Of a DNA stretch of 64,000 nucleotides, positions 40,907-50,099 are shown piece after piece (position 1 is the first letter of the stretch; each line of letters starts with the position of its first letter). The translations under genes and the position numbers were made by a program. The DNA lies in NCBI GenBank assembly GCA_023457255.1, contig JAEWMB010000013.1, forward strand, positions 69,792 through 133,791, written 5' to 3'. This DNA is from Bacillota bacterium. GTDB lineage: Bacteria; Bacillota; Clostridia; Lachnospirales; Lachnospiraceae. The notes beneath the pieces were generated by a model that was not told where the DNA came from, searched no databases, and worked only from the letters and a program-made list of their open reading frames with translations.

Positions 40907-41180
40907 CTAGAAATTAATTGGACTGAAGTACACCGTCAAAGCGCATCTAGGCCCAGCCTGCTTCGCATAATTTTCCAATTTCTCTAGTGATAATGTTTCC
41001 CGGTAAATACCTCGTTCTATATATGGATAAAATTTATCATTTTCAAGGTAATCATCATAATGCTTTAGTCTTTCAGCCACCCAAAATAAGTACTGATACT
41101 AAAATCAGACATATCTCTGAGAAGTCCAGCAGAAGCAGCATGCTTTGTGACCTTTACAAAAATATTAACAACATTACTTA
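40907..41180 (-). pseudogene. Degenerate coding remnant, family unknown
   Basis: This AT-rich gap of about 670 bp between the operon and the XRE gene contains protein-like sequence on the minus strand. From about 41180 one frame reads through TKHAASAGLLRDMSD and ends at a stop; from 41098 the next frame continues for about 63 codons (RLKHYDDYLENDKFYPYIER, then YRETLSLEKLENYAKQAG) to a stop at 40907. The two parts look like one gene broken by a frameshift near 41090. No start codon with a ribosome site is visible. I do not recognise the family. The rest of the gap holds only the operon promoter and the terminator at 41231. Confidence 0.4.
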
Positions 41181-41230
41181 GGTATAACAGAAAATAGCTT
41201 GTTTGTAACGCTTAATAAACATTTAAGCAT

Positions 41231-41264
41231 AAAAACAAGCCTGCAAAATAGCAGACTTGTTTTT
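41231..41264 (-). terminator. Rho-independent terminator after the XRE regulator
   Basis: An inverted repeat AAAAACAAG/CTTGTTTTT with an inner CTGC/GCAG stem closes over AAAATA; on the minus strand it ends in a run of T. It lies about 20 bp after the stop of the regulator gene and separates it from the biosynthetic operon that follows on the same strand. The A/T-rich flanks could also make it work on the plus strand. Confidence 0.75.
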
Positions 41265-41286
41265 GTTGACATAAGCTAGTTTATGC

Positions 41287-42372
41287 TTATTTTATGTGCT
41301 TTTCAAGTTCGGTAATAACAGTTTTAAATCTTGCGTGTTCCCGTACCGGCGTAAAAATCTCTCTTGAAACTAAGTATTCTTTTGAGCCTGACACCGTGGT
41401 TTTTATATCAAGATCCTTATATTTCGAACAGGTCTGACCTTGAAAAATAACCGATGTGTACGTAGATTCTTCCGGCAGAGTGTCAAATTTTATACTATAT
41501 TCCGCAAACAGCTCTATACAGTCAAGCGCATTATCATAATCTTTTAGTTTTAGATAATCTTCCGAAAGCCAATAATAAACTGCCCGTAACCTTAAAGTTT
41601 CATAAATATAATCATTATTTTCGTGCAGTATTTCTTCAATACTTACGAGTTTTTTAAATAGTTCTACTCTCTTTTCTGAGTTATCTTTATATTTAGTGTT
41701 TGCAAGATTTTCAATTAGATATTCAAACATATCCGATAACAGCCATATATTTTGAACAATCTGATTTGATTTCGCTTCCCCGTCAAGTATTTCCGGAAGC
41801 ACCATATCACGTGAATCACGCGCAAGTGGCAGTCTGTTCGCTGTTTCAACAGCTCTTTCTTTGTCACCTATGTCTTTATAAGCACGTGCTAGCACTTGAA
41901 GCGAACGAAAACGCAGATTGTCATCCGTGCAATCACTCAAAATGCGTGTGCAAATTGATATAGATTCCCGCAGGTTTTTTTGTTTCTCTTCTTCTGGTTT
42001 TCTCGTAAAACATAAAGTTTTCGCCAGACAGTACAACAAATCGTAACTATTAGGAAATTCCTGAACGGCGTTTCTGAACATTTCAATTACTGTACCATCA
42101 AACCAATTTCTACTCCTCTCAGGTCCTGCTTGTTTAATAATCGAATCAATCTTTTCCTTATTTTTCATAACATCAAAACACATTAATTCGTCTATGCTTA
42201 TGTTAAAAAAATTAGCGATTGACGGCAGAAGCTCTATATCAGGATAACAGCCCTCGACTTCCCATTTACTCACAGCTTGTGCCGTAACACCTAAATATTC
42301 TGCAAATCTTTCTTGATTCACATCCGCTTTTTTACGCAATTCTTTTATTTTTTCACCTATTTTAATAATCAT
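41287..42372 (-). CDS. XRE-family transcriptional regulator with TPR-like C-terminus
   Basis: A 361-aa protein. Residues 5-60 are a Cro/C1-type helix-turn-helix (IKELRKKADVNQERFAEYLG, then VTAQAVSKWE, then CYPDIELLPSIA). Residues 100-330 are helical repeats of TPR type, as in Rgg/PlcR-like or stress-type XRE regulators that sense peptides or other proteins. The ATG follows GGAGG. The gene has its own promoter and palindrome just upstream and its own terminator. It lies upstream of the biosynthetic operon on the same strand, so it may control it, but the intervening gap contains gene debris and the link is only positional. Confidence 0.85.
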   Translation of the reverse strand: MIIKIGEKIKELRKKADVNQERFAEYLGVTAQAVSKWEVEGCYPDIELLPSIANFFNISIDELMCFDVMKNKEKIDSIIKQAGPERSRNWFDGTVIEMFRNAVQEFPNSYDLLYCLAKTLCFTRKPEEEKQKNLRESISICTRILSDCTDDNLRFRSLQVLARAYKDIGDKERAVETANRLPLARDSRDMVLPEILDGEAKSNQIVQNIWLLSDMFEYLIENLANTKYKDNSEKRVELFKKLVSIEEILHENNDYIYETLRLRAVYYWLSEDYLKLKDYDNALDCIELFAEYSIKFDTLPEESTYTSVIFQGQTCSKYKDLDIKTTVSGSKEYLVSREIFTPVREHARFKTVITELEKHIK

Positions 42373-42400
42373 AAAAATCCTCCGTTCTTATAATGTTTTT

Positions 42401-42448
42401 TACAAGCACTTGTAGCTATATTGTATAATATGGAGGAATAAAACTCAA
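42401..42448 (-). promoter_or_regulatory. Promoter and palindromic operator of the XRE gene
   Basis: On the minus strand TTGAGT (42443-42448) and TACAAT (42420-42425) are 17 bp apart. Just downstream, over the likely transcription start, is the perfect palindrome TACAAGCACTTGTA (42401-42414). This position fits autoregulation by the XRE protein. The remaining gap up to 42588 shows nothing else. Confidence 0.5.
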
Positions 42449-42588
42449 TAAACAATCATTTGTTGTAATATCAACTGCTAGTTGTTTTTTATAAGAGTAT
42501 ATATTTATCTTCAATCTTAGTCAAAACTACTGTACAACATTGCACTATTTTGTATATATATTTATTCTAACCGGCTCGGACTATTTTT

Positions 42589-43257
42589 TTAAGAGCATAA
42601 GAAAACCTCCCAAGGGTAGTCTAAAATTAATGAAATGTGTGATTGCAATAATTTGCGTAATTCTTCGGCAAATACATTTTTATATATATTGCTTGGCACA
42701 AGTTGTACAAGCTTCCCATTAGTATTTAACAATTTAATGCCCGCCTCAATAAAAGCATAGCAATAATCAAATTTTCCAATAGCACAGGTAGAAAAATTAC
42801 TTTTTATCATACTCTTATTGTCTGAATGAATTTCTTTGTAAGTAATATATGGTGGATTTCCAATAACCAAATCAAAAAGGATTTCACTTTTCCAGGTTAA
42901 CGCGTCTTCGTTAAACAAATTCTACTTGACTGGGGGCAACCCAGATTCTCCTACGATTATATCAAGTTCTTCTATACTGTTTACGAATAATTTTTCATCA
43001 AGCTCAATACCATAAATATCAGTATTGAGCCCATTTGAAATCACTTGAGAATCTAAACCCAAATCTCTACCATTTTTAATATATTTTTTAACAATAGCTT
43101 TTAAAATATTACCAGACCCAAATGAATTTTCTAAAATGTGACACCCAATTAAATTGGTAGTATAACCAGCTAAATTTAACATTATTTTCACCATTTCTGG
43201 CGGAGTGAATTTTTGACACTTATCTTTGTTTTTCTCATTATCAAATATTGAGCTCAT
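42589..43257 (-). pseudogene. N6-adenine DNA methylase remnant with in-frame TAG
   Basis: Two pieces in the same frame make the N-terminal part of an Eco57I/TaqI-like N6 methylase. The first (43257 down to 42922) has the KFTPPEMVKIM start and ENSFGSGNILKAI SAM-binding motif. The second (42918 down to 42589) has the catalytic NPPY and SNIYKNVFAEELRKLL. They are separated by one TAG at 42922-42924, exactly in frame, so a single base change interrupts the gene. The protein also stops after about 220 codons, far shorter than the 500 or more of the family, so the recognition domain is missing. The ATG has a GAGGT site. It is a dead restriction-modification relic beside a Fic gene. Confidence 0.75.
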
Positions 43258-43280
43258 GTTTTACCTCAGTACATATTATT

Positions 43281-44201
43281 TTATTGCCAGTCCAGATACG
43301 TCAAAATGATTTGAAAACGCTCTTCCAAATATTCAACTATCAACTCTGTCATTTCGGCAGATGATCCATCTCGGTAATAACTGTCAAATGCTTCATAATA
43401 ACGTTTACGATCTGCAAATTTAACATTAACCGGAAGGTATCCGTTTTGCATTAGAAATAAATTCAGTATTAAGCGTCCAGTGCGCCCATTTCCATCTATA
43501 AATGGATGAATCCCTTCAAATTTTAAATGAAATAATGCTGCTTCTTCAATTGGATGAAGCTTAACCAAATTATTTTCCTTAATTAATCTATCCACCAATT
43601 CAGGTACCAAAACCGGTTCTGGTGGCTCATAGAATGTACCTAAAATACGAACTGGAATGCGTCGATAGACTCCCCGGTCTTCTGGACGATCCATTAAAAC
43701 CAAGGTATGAATCTGCTTTATAATACTCTCCGTAAAAGGAATTTTATTTTTTACTATATCTTGGACATATAAAAATGCATCACGATGTCCAACGGCTTCT
43801 AAATGATCTTTTAATGGCTTTTTATCAATAGTCACTCCCTCTAATACCATAGCTGTTTCTTGTAAAGTAAGCGTATTCCCCTCAATAGCATTAGAGTTAA
43901 ATGTATATTCAATAAGAAATTCTTCACGTAGGCGCTGAACTTCTCCTTGTGTAAGTGGACGTCGATTATCCAATTCGTTTTTTAAAGCATCGATTCTTGA
44001 AAATAGGGACACAAACTGTTCAGGTATTTTTTTATTTCTATTTTTTCTTCCATCTACTGGTTTTACCGCGTCTATAGGAATTTGATATGAGCGACCTTTA
44101 CGAATGATTCCAGGAATTTTATTTTCGTCGCATAATACTCTTACTCTCCGGTCAGAAATTCCCCATTTATTTGCTGCTTGTTGTACGTTCATATATTCCA
44201 A
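43281..44201 (-). CDS. Fic domain protein with N-terminal HTH
   Basis: A 306-aa Fic protein. Residues 3-50 are an excisionase/MerR-like helix-turn-helix (VQQAANKWGISDRRVRVLC). The Fic core is HPFIDGNGRTGR near residue 233, the AMP-transfer motif. The inhibitory helix motif SNAIEGN lies upstream (about residue 103), making this a class II, self-inhibited Fic. Such proteins add AMP to target proteins and often occur beside restriction or mobile genes. The TTG start at 44201 has AGGGGG eight bases upstream, better than the ATG at 44192. It lies 23 bp before the broken methylase, in the same orientation. Confidence 0.9.
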   Translation of the reverse strand: MEYMNVQQAANKWGISDRRVRVLCDENKIPGIIRKGRSYQIPIDAVKPVDGRKNRNKKIPEQFVSLFSRIDALKNELDNRRPLTQGEVQRLREEFLIEYTFNSNAIEGNTLTLQETAMVLEGVTIDKKPLKDHLEAVGHRDAFLYVQDIVKNKIPFTESIIKQIHTLVLMDRPEDRGVYRRIPVRILGTFYEPPEPVLVPELVDRLIKENNLVKLHPIEEAALFHLKFEGIHPFIDGNGRTGRLILNLFLMQNGYLPVNVKFADRKRYYEAFDSYYRDGSSAEMTELIVEYLEERFQIILTYLDWQ

Positions 44202-44287
44202 AAAAACACCCCCTATTTATTATTCCGATCTTCTCATTATACACGATCTTCGGAACAATATACAATATATTTTAATATATTCTTGTT

Positions 44288-44539
44288 TTAATAGACCGAA
44301 CACTAGCGGTTCTTGGCAGTGACAGTTCTGATTCGCGGGCTCATAAAATCACGCAGACATCATCCATCCAAAAGTCAGTTGAACTGTACAGCAGGTCTCT
44401 TGTTAATAATCTGCGCAGTTTGTGCGGCGAATGGGAGAACAATCAATCTTACCGCCTATATGGCGAAATAATTCCAAATGAAGGAGCGGCTCAGTTTCAC
44501 ATGGACAAATCCATTTTGTTGAACCGGGCCAAATCATAA
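44288..44539 (+). pseudogene. C-terminal fragment of a truncated gene, family unknown
   Basis: An open plus-strand frame of about 80 codons without a start codon or ribosome site reads GSDSSDSRAHKITQ and, further on, ELYSRSLVNNLRSLCGEWEN to a TAA at 44537-44539. Base composition is richer in GC than the flanking Fic region, so the break near 44300 is likely a recombination joint. The ParB-like gene starts 4 bp after its stop, so this was probably the preceding gene of the same mobile-element operon. I cannot name the family. Confidence 0.5.
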
Positions 44540-44543
44540 TGCC

Positions 44544-45494
44544 ATGGCAGAGAAATATATCTATAAATTGAAAATTGACACAGCTTTCAGACAGCTGATT
44601 CTGCCATTATCTGCAGAAGAATTGCTCTCTCTGGAAGAAAGTATTATACGGGACGGATGCCGTGAACCTCTGCTTGTCTGGAACAGTACCATCCTGGATG
44701 GTCACAGCCGCTATGAAATATGTGTAAAACTGCGGATTCCGTTTAGAATTCAGCGCATATATCTCAGAAGCCATGAAGAAGCAATTGTTTGGATTTGCGC
44801 GCATCAGCTGAAACGCTCCAATACCACAGAAGAGCTTCGCAGATACTTGATTGGAAAAAGGTGCGAAATGGAAAAAATACTTGGTGCACATCATGCTGCT
44901 GGCGCCAGTCAATACACAAAAAGAGAGCTCAGGGCAGGTATATTGCCTGAACCGGCCTTTACCGCCGCAGGTCAGACAAGAGAACGGCTAAGTGAAGAAT
45001 ACCTTATTTCTTCGGCTTCTATTTTGAATTATGAAAAATATACACAGGCGTTGGACTTGCTATCAAAGATTATACCAGAACTGGTTCCCCGTATCCTATC
45101 CAGTGAAGTTAAGATATCCCTTGAAAATGCAATTGCGCTCTCACAGCTGTCAGTGCCGCAAGTAAAAGAGCTAAATCCTTTACTCACTGATAATCCCAGG
45201 GAATTTATCTTAAATCTTCGCCGGATAATGCTGCAAAAACAAAATTCCCCGGAAAGTAATTCGCTACCCATACCAGCGGGTTCTATAAAGGAAATGCCTG
45301 TGTATGATCCGGACGCAGAAATATCAAGCCTTACGTTGACCATCCCTTCCTGGATTAGTTCCATTAACCGTACCCGCTCCGCATCAGATTTCAATGATGT
45401 AACCGGTGACGCGTGCCGCAGGCTAGAGAAAGAACTGGGAAATTTAGAAGAAACCATCAACCATATGCTTCAAGCTCTAAAGGAGGTAAATTAA
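44544..45494 (+). CDS. ParB-like N-terminal domain protein
   Basis: A 316-aa protein. Residues 10-95 match the ParB/Srx-type nuclease fold: LSAEELLSLEESIIRDG, then the core ILDGHSRYEIC, and EAIVWICAHQLKRSN. The middle (about 95-215) is helical, like the DNA-binding part of ParB-type proteins, and the last 60 residues are predicted to form a long helix. Such proteins occur on plasmids and integrative elements. It is followed after 4 bp by a second ParB-like gene, and the two are probably co-transcribed. No ParA partner is present in the window. The actual task is not known. Confidence 0.8.
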   Translation: MAEKYIYKLKIDTAFRQLILPLSAEELLSLEESIIRDGCREPLLVWNSTILDGHSRYEICVKLRIPFRIQRIYLRSHEEAIVWICAHQLKRSNTTEELRRYLIGKRCEMEKILGAHHAAGASQYTKRELRAGILPEPAFTAAGQTRERLSEEYLISSASILNYEKYTQALDLLSKIIPELVPRILSSEVKISLENAIALSQLSVPQVKELNPLLTDNPREFILNLRRIMLQKQNSPESNSLPIPAGSIKEMPVYDPDAEISSLTLTIPSWISSINRTRSASDFNDVTGDACRRLEKELGNLEETINHMLQALKEVN

Positions 45495-45498
45495 ATTA

Positions 45499-46359
45499 AT
45501 GGACAATTACAGTGCGTTTGTTCCTAAAGTACATTTTGAGCAGATTCCAATTAAAAACCTGGTATCTAATCAGGAGTATCAAAGAAATCTATCTATTTCA
45601 CATGTCCAGCGAACGGTAGAAAACTTTGATTTATATCAAATCAATCCGGTAAAGGTCAGCCGCCGCAATGGCGTTAATTATGTTTTCAACGGTCAGCATA
45701 CGATAGAAATTGTAGCCATTGTATCCGGAACACGTGACACTCCGGTCTGGTGCATAATATATGATGATCTGGAATACACCCAGGAAGCGGACATATTTGC
45801 AAATCAGCTGAAGTATGTCAAGCCTCTTCTGCCATATGAAATTTTTATGGCAAATGTTGAAGCCGGCAATGATGAGCAGCTTATTATCAAATCCCTTGTA
45901 GAATCATATGGATTATCTATCACATATAACAAAATTCCCGGCGGGATCTGTGCAGTGGCATGTCTGGAATACATCTACCGGAAATTCGGATTTCACGTGC
46001 TGGATCGTACTCTTCGTCTTTGTATTGGAACATGGGAAGGTGATTCTAATTCGCTTTCTTCCAATATGCTGAAAGGAATTGCTCAGCTGATTGTCGCTTT
46101 TGGAGACCTTCTAAATGACGACCTATTCAAAGAGAAAGTTGGAGCTTTCTCCGCAAAAGACATCGGACGGACAGCAAGAGAAAGAAAAGCAGGATTTCTT
46201 GGCTATTCAGAATCCATGCTTATTGCTTATAACAAAAAATTGAAAGCGCCGCTGAAATGGTCAAAATTATATAAGATCAAATTGGCTATGGCTGGTGATG
46301 GTTATGATACCGCTGAGGATGAGACTTCTGCCAAGAAAGAAACACCCGCCGAAATTTAA
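45499..46359 (+). CDS. ParB-like / DUF6551-type protein
   Basis: A 286-aa protein with a ParB-like core: residues 10-30 carry EQIPIKNLVSNQEYQR and residues about 55-75 carry VNYVFNGQHTIEIVA, followed by a helical region up to 250 and a charged tail. It looks like the DUF6551 or related family seen in mobile elements. It sits 4 bp after the other ParB-like gene and has a GGAGG site overlapping that gene's end. Function unknown. DNA binding or a nucleotide-dependent switch is possible by analogy to ParB. Confidence 0.78.
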   Translation: MDNYSAFVPKVHFEQIPIKNLVSNQEYQRNLSISHVQRTVENFDLYQINPVKVSRRNGVNYVFNGQHTIEIVAIVSGTRDTPVWCIIYDDLEYTQEADIFANQLKYVKPLLPYEIFMANVEAGNDEQLIIKSLVESYGLSITYNKIPGGICAVACLEYIYRKFGFHVLDRTLRLCIGTWEGDSNSLSSNMLKGIAQLIVAFGDLLNDDLFKEKVGAFSAKDIGRTARERKAGFLGYSESMLIAYNKKLKAPLKWSKLYKIKLAMAGDGYDTAEDETSAKKETPAEI

Positions 46360-46408
46360 GCCGTGCTTTCTCATATTCATTGATGAATTACGGAATACCT
46401 GTGAGTCT

Positions 46409-46648
46409 TCAGTATCTCAGAACTTTTTCCAGAGGCTTGCCTTTTGCCAATTCATCCACCAGCTTATCAAGTCATCTGATCTTCTGCATCAGCGGTTCTT
46501 TCATTTCCTCGACGCGATATCCGCAGATCACACCTGAAATTTGGGCGGCATCCGGGTTGACCTGCAGGGCTTCGCGAAAGAAGGTTTCGTAGTCGACCTT
46601 CTTTATAATCTATGCCTGCAGTTCGGAATTGGCATAGCCCGTCAACCA
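46409..46648 (-). pseudogene. DUF2200 gene remnant with two in-frame stops
   Basis: The minus strand reads WLTGYANSELQA, stop, then IIKKVDYETFFREALQVN, then AQISGVICGYRVEE, then EPLMQKIR, stop, LDKLVDELAKGKPLEKVLRY, and a final stop. This is the C-terminal two thirds of the DUF2200 family, whose members contain GVICGYRVEE and DKLVDELAKGK. A TAG and a TGA interrupt one frame, and the N-terminus is missing beyond 46648. GC content is visibly higher than in the surroundings, pointing to a transferred and now decaying gene. Confidence 0.75.
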
Positions 46649-46741
46649 AAAAGTGTGGAACTAAACCTTTCGGCTAAGCTCCACGCTTCATGTATTATTA
46701 TGTAATTGTTTGGTTCTTTTTGTCGTTTACGCAAACGGCAC

Positions 46742-46769
46742 ACGGCGGTCACCTCCTAGGTGCCGCCGT
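46742..46769. terminator. Strong GC-rich hairpin between converging debris
   Basis: ACGGCGG at 46742-46748 pairs with CCGCCGT at 46763-46769, with an inner CACCT/AGGTG stem and a loop of about 3 bases. There is no long T run on either side, though an A/T-rich stretch follows on both. It lies downstream of the CocE operon on the minus strand and may be its terminator. No gene is seen between 46650 and 46832. Confidence 0.45.
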
Positions 46770-46832
46770 AAATAAAGGTGCAATTTAACACTACCGCTCA
46801 TATGAATTTCAAAGACAGCGGCTTTCAATTTA

Positions 46833-46922
46833 TTAAATCTTCTTCATACACAAAAATACAATACTAACTGCAAGACTAATTGCACCCGCGACAATATCAG
46901 AAATGTCTAAAAGTTTTCTCAT
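46833..46922 (-). CDS. 29-aa hydrophobic small protein
   Basis: A very short gene with a strong ribosome site: GGAGG seven to eight bases before the ATG at 46920-46922. The peptide begins MRKLLDISDIVAGAISLAV, continues through a hydrophobic stretch to a basic MKKI end, and would form one membrane helix of about 20 residues. It lies about 20 bp after the CocE-type gene in the same orientation. A toxin-like or membrane-regulatory small protein is possible. No family is recognised. Confidence 0.5.
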   Translation of the reverse strand: MRKLLDISDIVAGAISLAVSIVFLCMKKI

Positions 46923-46942
46923 TGATTTGTACCTCCATATTT

Positions 46943-49007
46943 TTATCTCGGAATAATCGGTAAGGTAATCCCTGACGGATATTTCTCACTTCGATATACC
47001 GTAATTTCGGGAATAATGCTAACATCAGCAGGATCATTTGTTTCACTAAGCTGTGGTAAAATCTCAAAGGTAGGCCAGTCGGCACACGCAATCGAAACTC
47101 TTATACTATGCCCCTCTTTGAATACCCACGAGGTAGGCAATAAATCTATTGTTAGATGAACGATATTTCCTTCTGCAAATACTTTGTCATTGTATTGCGA
47201 TTTTTCAAAGCCACTCCAAGGCAGCTCTGGTAATACCTCAATATCATATTCGCCCTTTGCAACCATTGTATCGTTGTCAAACTGCTTGCTAAATCCCGCT
47301 CGCAGTAAACCCTCTGTTACTAAAACTGCATTTCCGTTTTTGTCTACATCTTCAAGATAGATAAAGAAGTCGCCATTGTCTGCGGTTGAGGAAACCCAAA
47401 GGTCAACGATAGGATGACCTGTTACCTCGGTATCCGTAGCCAGCGGTGCTGTTGTGTATGTAAGGCATTTTTTATCAAGTTCGGTACGCACAGGCATTTC
47501 GTCGGGCTGAAACATTTGCCAACGGCTTGTTGGCCAGCTTCCCCAACGGGCATCGTGGGTGAAGTCTACAGTATACTGGTCGCTACTGTCACTTGTAGCT
47601 TGTGTATCAAGCGTACCGTTTTCAGTAAATAAGAAATTCGTCAGCTCTTGCCTTGCAAGAGGCCATTCACTCTCGCTGCGCCAACCATCACCATTCATGC
47701 TGTAGATTAAAATAGGCGGGTCAGTATCAATGCCGTTTTGAGCACCCTTGAGGTAATAATCAAAGAAGCGAAGCATTTCGGCATCGTATTTGTCCTTCAT
47801 CTCGACCGCATTTTCCCCGAAATATTCCCAATAGGGAGAATCTTCTTCGTGATAGCCTGCGCCGATGATGATTTTTGAAGGATTGGTGTCTTTTAGGGTA
47901 GAGTAAGCTCTGTTGTGCCTCTCACGAACGGGTCCATCCATTCGCCGTGACTGTAAACGGCAATACCGCTGTCCATTAAACCTTTTATTCCGCTGGACGG
48001 GCCAACCTCATAGGAGGTCATAGTTTGATCGCCATAACTCCAATCGGTATCAATAAACTGCGTGTTCGGGCCTATTTCATTGTAAGGAACATTTTTTAAA
48101 TGCTCATAGGTCGCAAGATAATAAATGTGTTCTCTTTCCTTGCCATCTGCATACTGTGGTGGGTCGTTTGGGTCAGCAGGATAATTGTAATCGTCTAAAA
48201 ATGTGCCATTCCCATTTAAGTCTAGCGGTATTTCATCATGATATTTTCCGTCACCGTCCTCATCAACGACGGGTGCAGTTGGATAATAGCCATCGTCGGG
48301 CAGATAGTAATTGTGTTCAAGGTATATTTGTATATCCATTGAAGAATAGGCCCAGTTTAATATCCCTCCAGGTCTGATTTCGCCGCTAAAGCCATCAAAT
48401 GGCACTACCTCAGGAAAAATACATTTTAGAGCTTTCGGGGCTTGCCCTGCCATGATGAGCTGGGAATATCCAAGGTAAGAGCCGCCGAACATCCCGACAT
48501 TACCGTCACACCAGTCTTGCCCGTCAATCCAGTTAATCAACTCTGCACCGTCTGTGCTAAAAAGCGGTTGAAAGTCGATCTTCTTGCCATAGCTTGCGCC
48601 TGTGCCACGCATATCTGCTACTACATAGATGTAGCCTTTAGACAGGAACTCAAGAATTTGCCCATTTGTCGAGCCATACACGGTGCCGTGGCTATTCGCC
48701 CGGTCTAACACATAATCGCCCGTACCGACCTCTTTTTTATAGAACATTCTTTCATACCACTTCATATCTGGTACAGCAACGCTCTGCCGTAGGGAGTGTA
48801 CTGGAATATAACCGGATAAGCTTCATTTTCCGCTATATTATCCGTCATGTAAATATCTACCGCCAGTTTTGTGCCATCTGACATCTCAACATACTGTGAT
48901 GTCTTTTCGTAAGCCCTATCCTCATGGAGATAAACATTGTAGCCTACCACCATGACTAAAGTCAGCACCAGAATAGATGGAATGATAACTTTTAATATTT
49001 TTTTCAT
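46943..49007 (-). pseudogene. CocE/NonD-family hydrolase, broken by two frameshifts
   Basis: Three consecutive frames together give one secreted alpha/beta hydrolase of about 680 residues, like X-Pro dipeptidyl-peptidases and cocaine esterase. Part 1 (49007 to 48762) has an N-terminal signal or anchor segment of about 20 hydrophobic residues and the start of the fold. Part 2 (48765 to 47893) has the nucleophile motif GGSYLGYSQ and DMRGTGAS. Part 3 (47941 to 46943) has the C-terminal beta domain. The junctions at about 48763 and about 47900 each need a one-base shift. ATG 49007 follows TTAGGAGG, and the start overlaps the previous stop by 4 bp. Either decay or assembly error; neighbouring genes show the same kind of break. 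Confidence 0.82.
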
Positions 49008-50099
49008 TTTGAACCTCCTAAACGTAATTTTAGCTTTAGCTTTTTGAAATACCAAACAGCAAGCCAGTCAGAAATTATCAGAATAACCGCTGCTATCAAT
49101 GTTACCTGCCAGAACGGTAAGTCGCTCGGAACACCGAATATCAACTTAGCAATGCCGAGCCATCCTATTATCGACCAATGGATACAAAAAATATTGTTGT
49201 GTTTTTGCTCCATCGCATAAGTATCTTAAATTGCACCTTGGGGAATAGCTGTAGCAGCCCATAATGCACGCCAAAGCACATGAGTGCAAAAATAGTAAAG
49301 AATACCGCATCAAACAATCCTAAAAAGTAATAAGCTCCGCTTGATGTAAACATAAAACCGTAGACAATCGTTAGTATCAGATAGATTATCATAAGTCCCG
49401 CACACAGGGGCGTCATATATAGATAGAAACCCTTTTTGTCCCTACAATGCTGCATGAGCAAACCGAAAGCCATCCCCGAAATCGGAAAGATAATCCAGTT
49501 TAGAAACGGGAAGAAAGTTGCCGTTTTCGTTCCCCAAAGCAAGCCTATGAACTGATTGATAACGTAGCTATCCGTTTCTATCCATCGCAAGGACATGCCC
49601 AACAAAGAGGTTGCTACACCAATGAGCAGTAAGGCTGGATATTTCAGCTTCAACTTTTTTGCTGCCGCCAAGAATAGAAATGCCAAACCCGCAAATTGCA
49701 GTATATCCACGCTAAATAAGGCGAAGGTGTCGTACAAGTAGGCGCTATCATTTGTCAGCGCATATTTAATGAAGTCGGGCAAGACATAGCGAACAAGATT
49801 CAGTAGCAGTCCGATTTTCAATAGGCTTATTCCACGGTACAGTAAATCCTTTGGCGTATTCTTTTTCGAGAAGCTAATACCTATGCCCAAGCAAATCATA
49901 AATACAGGGGCAGCAAGCGGTCCGCCAAGAATATTTCTCACAAGTGTAACGAAAGCACCCTCGGTATCAGGTGACAGCTCTTCAAAAACGTGCGTCCATA
50001 TCATAAAATAATAGCAAGACCTTTAGCTATATCCAGTTCCGGTTGCCGCCCGGTATTTACTATTTCAGGACTAAAGCATTTTTTAATCGCAGTAACCAT
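49004..50099 (-). pseudogene. Multi-TM acyltransferase (DUF1624-like), broken by two frameshifts
   Basis: Three frames make one integral membrane protein of about 360 residues. It begins at ATG 50097-50099 with a short start ending QPELDIAKGLAII, then continues in another frame from 50004 (IWTHVFEELSPD and about eight membrane helices), then in a third from about 49190 (NIFCIHWSIIGWLG) to a stop at 49004. The start overlaps the end of the preceding acyltransferase gene by 17 bp behind AGGAA. The breaks lie in short T runs (ATTTTATG and ATTTTTTG). It resembles heparan-glucosaminide acetyltransferase-like membrane enzymes (DUF1624/HGSNAT). The assignment is by topology and the DIAKGLAII signature. 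Confidence 0.7.

Noticed and set aside
40987..41181. Plus-strand 64-aa frame in the gap before the biosynthetic operon
   Set aside because: The minus strand of the same stretch has more protein-like sequence; the plus frame has no ribosome site.
45029..45460. Minus-strand 143-aa frame opposite the ParB-like gene
   Set aside because: Ser-rich shadow of a gene with clear ParB motifs on the plus strand.
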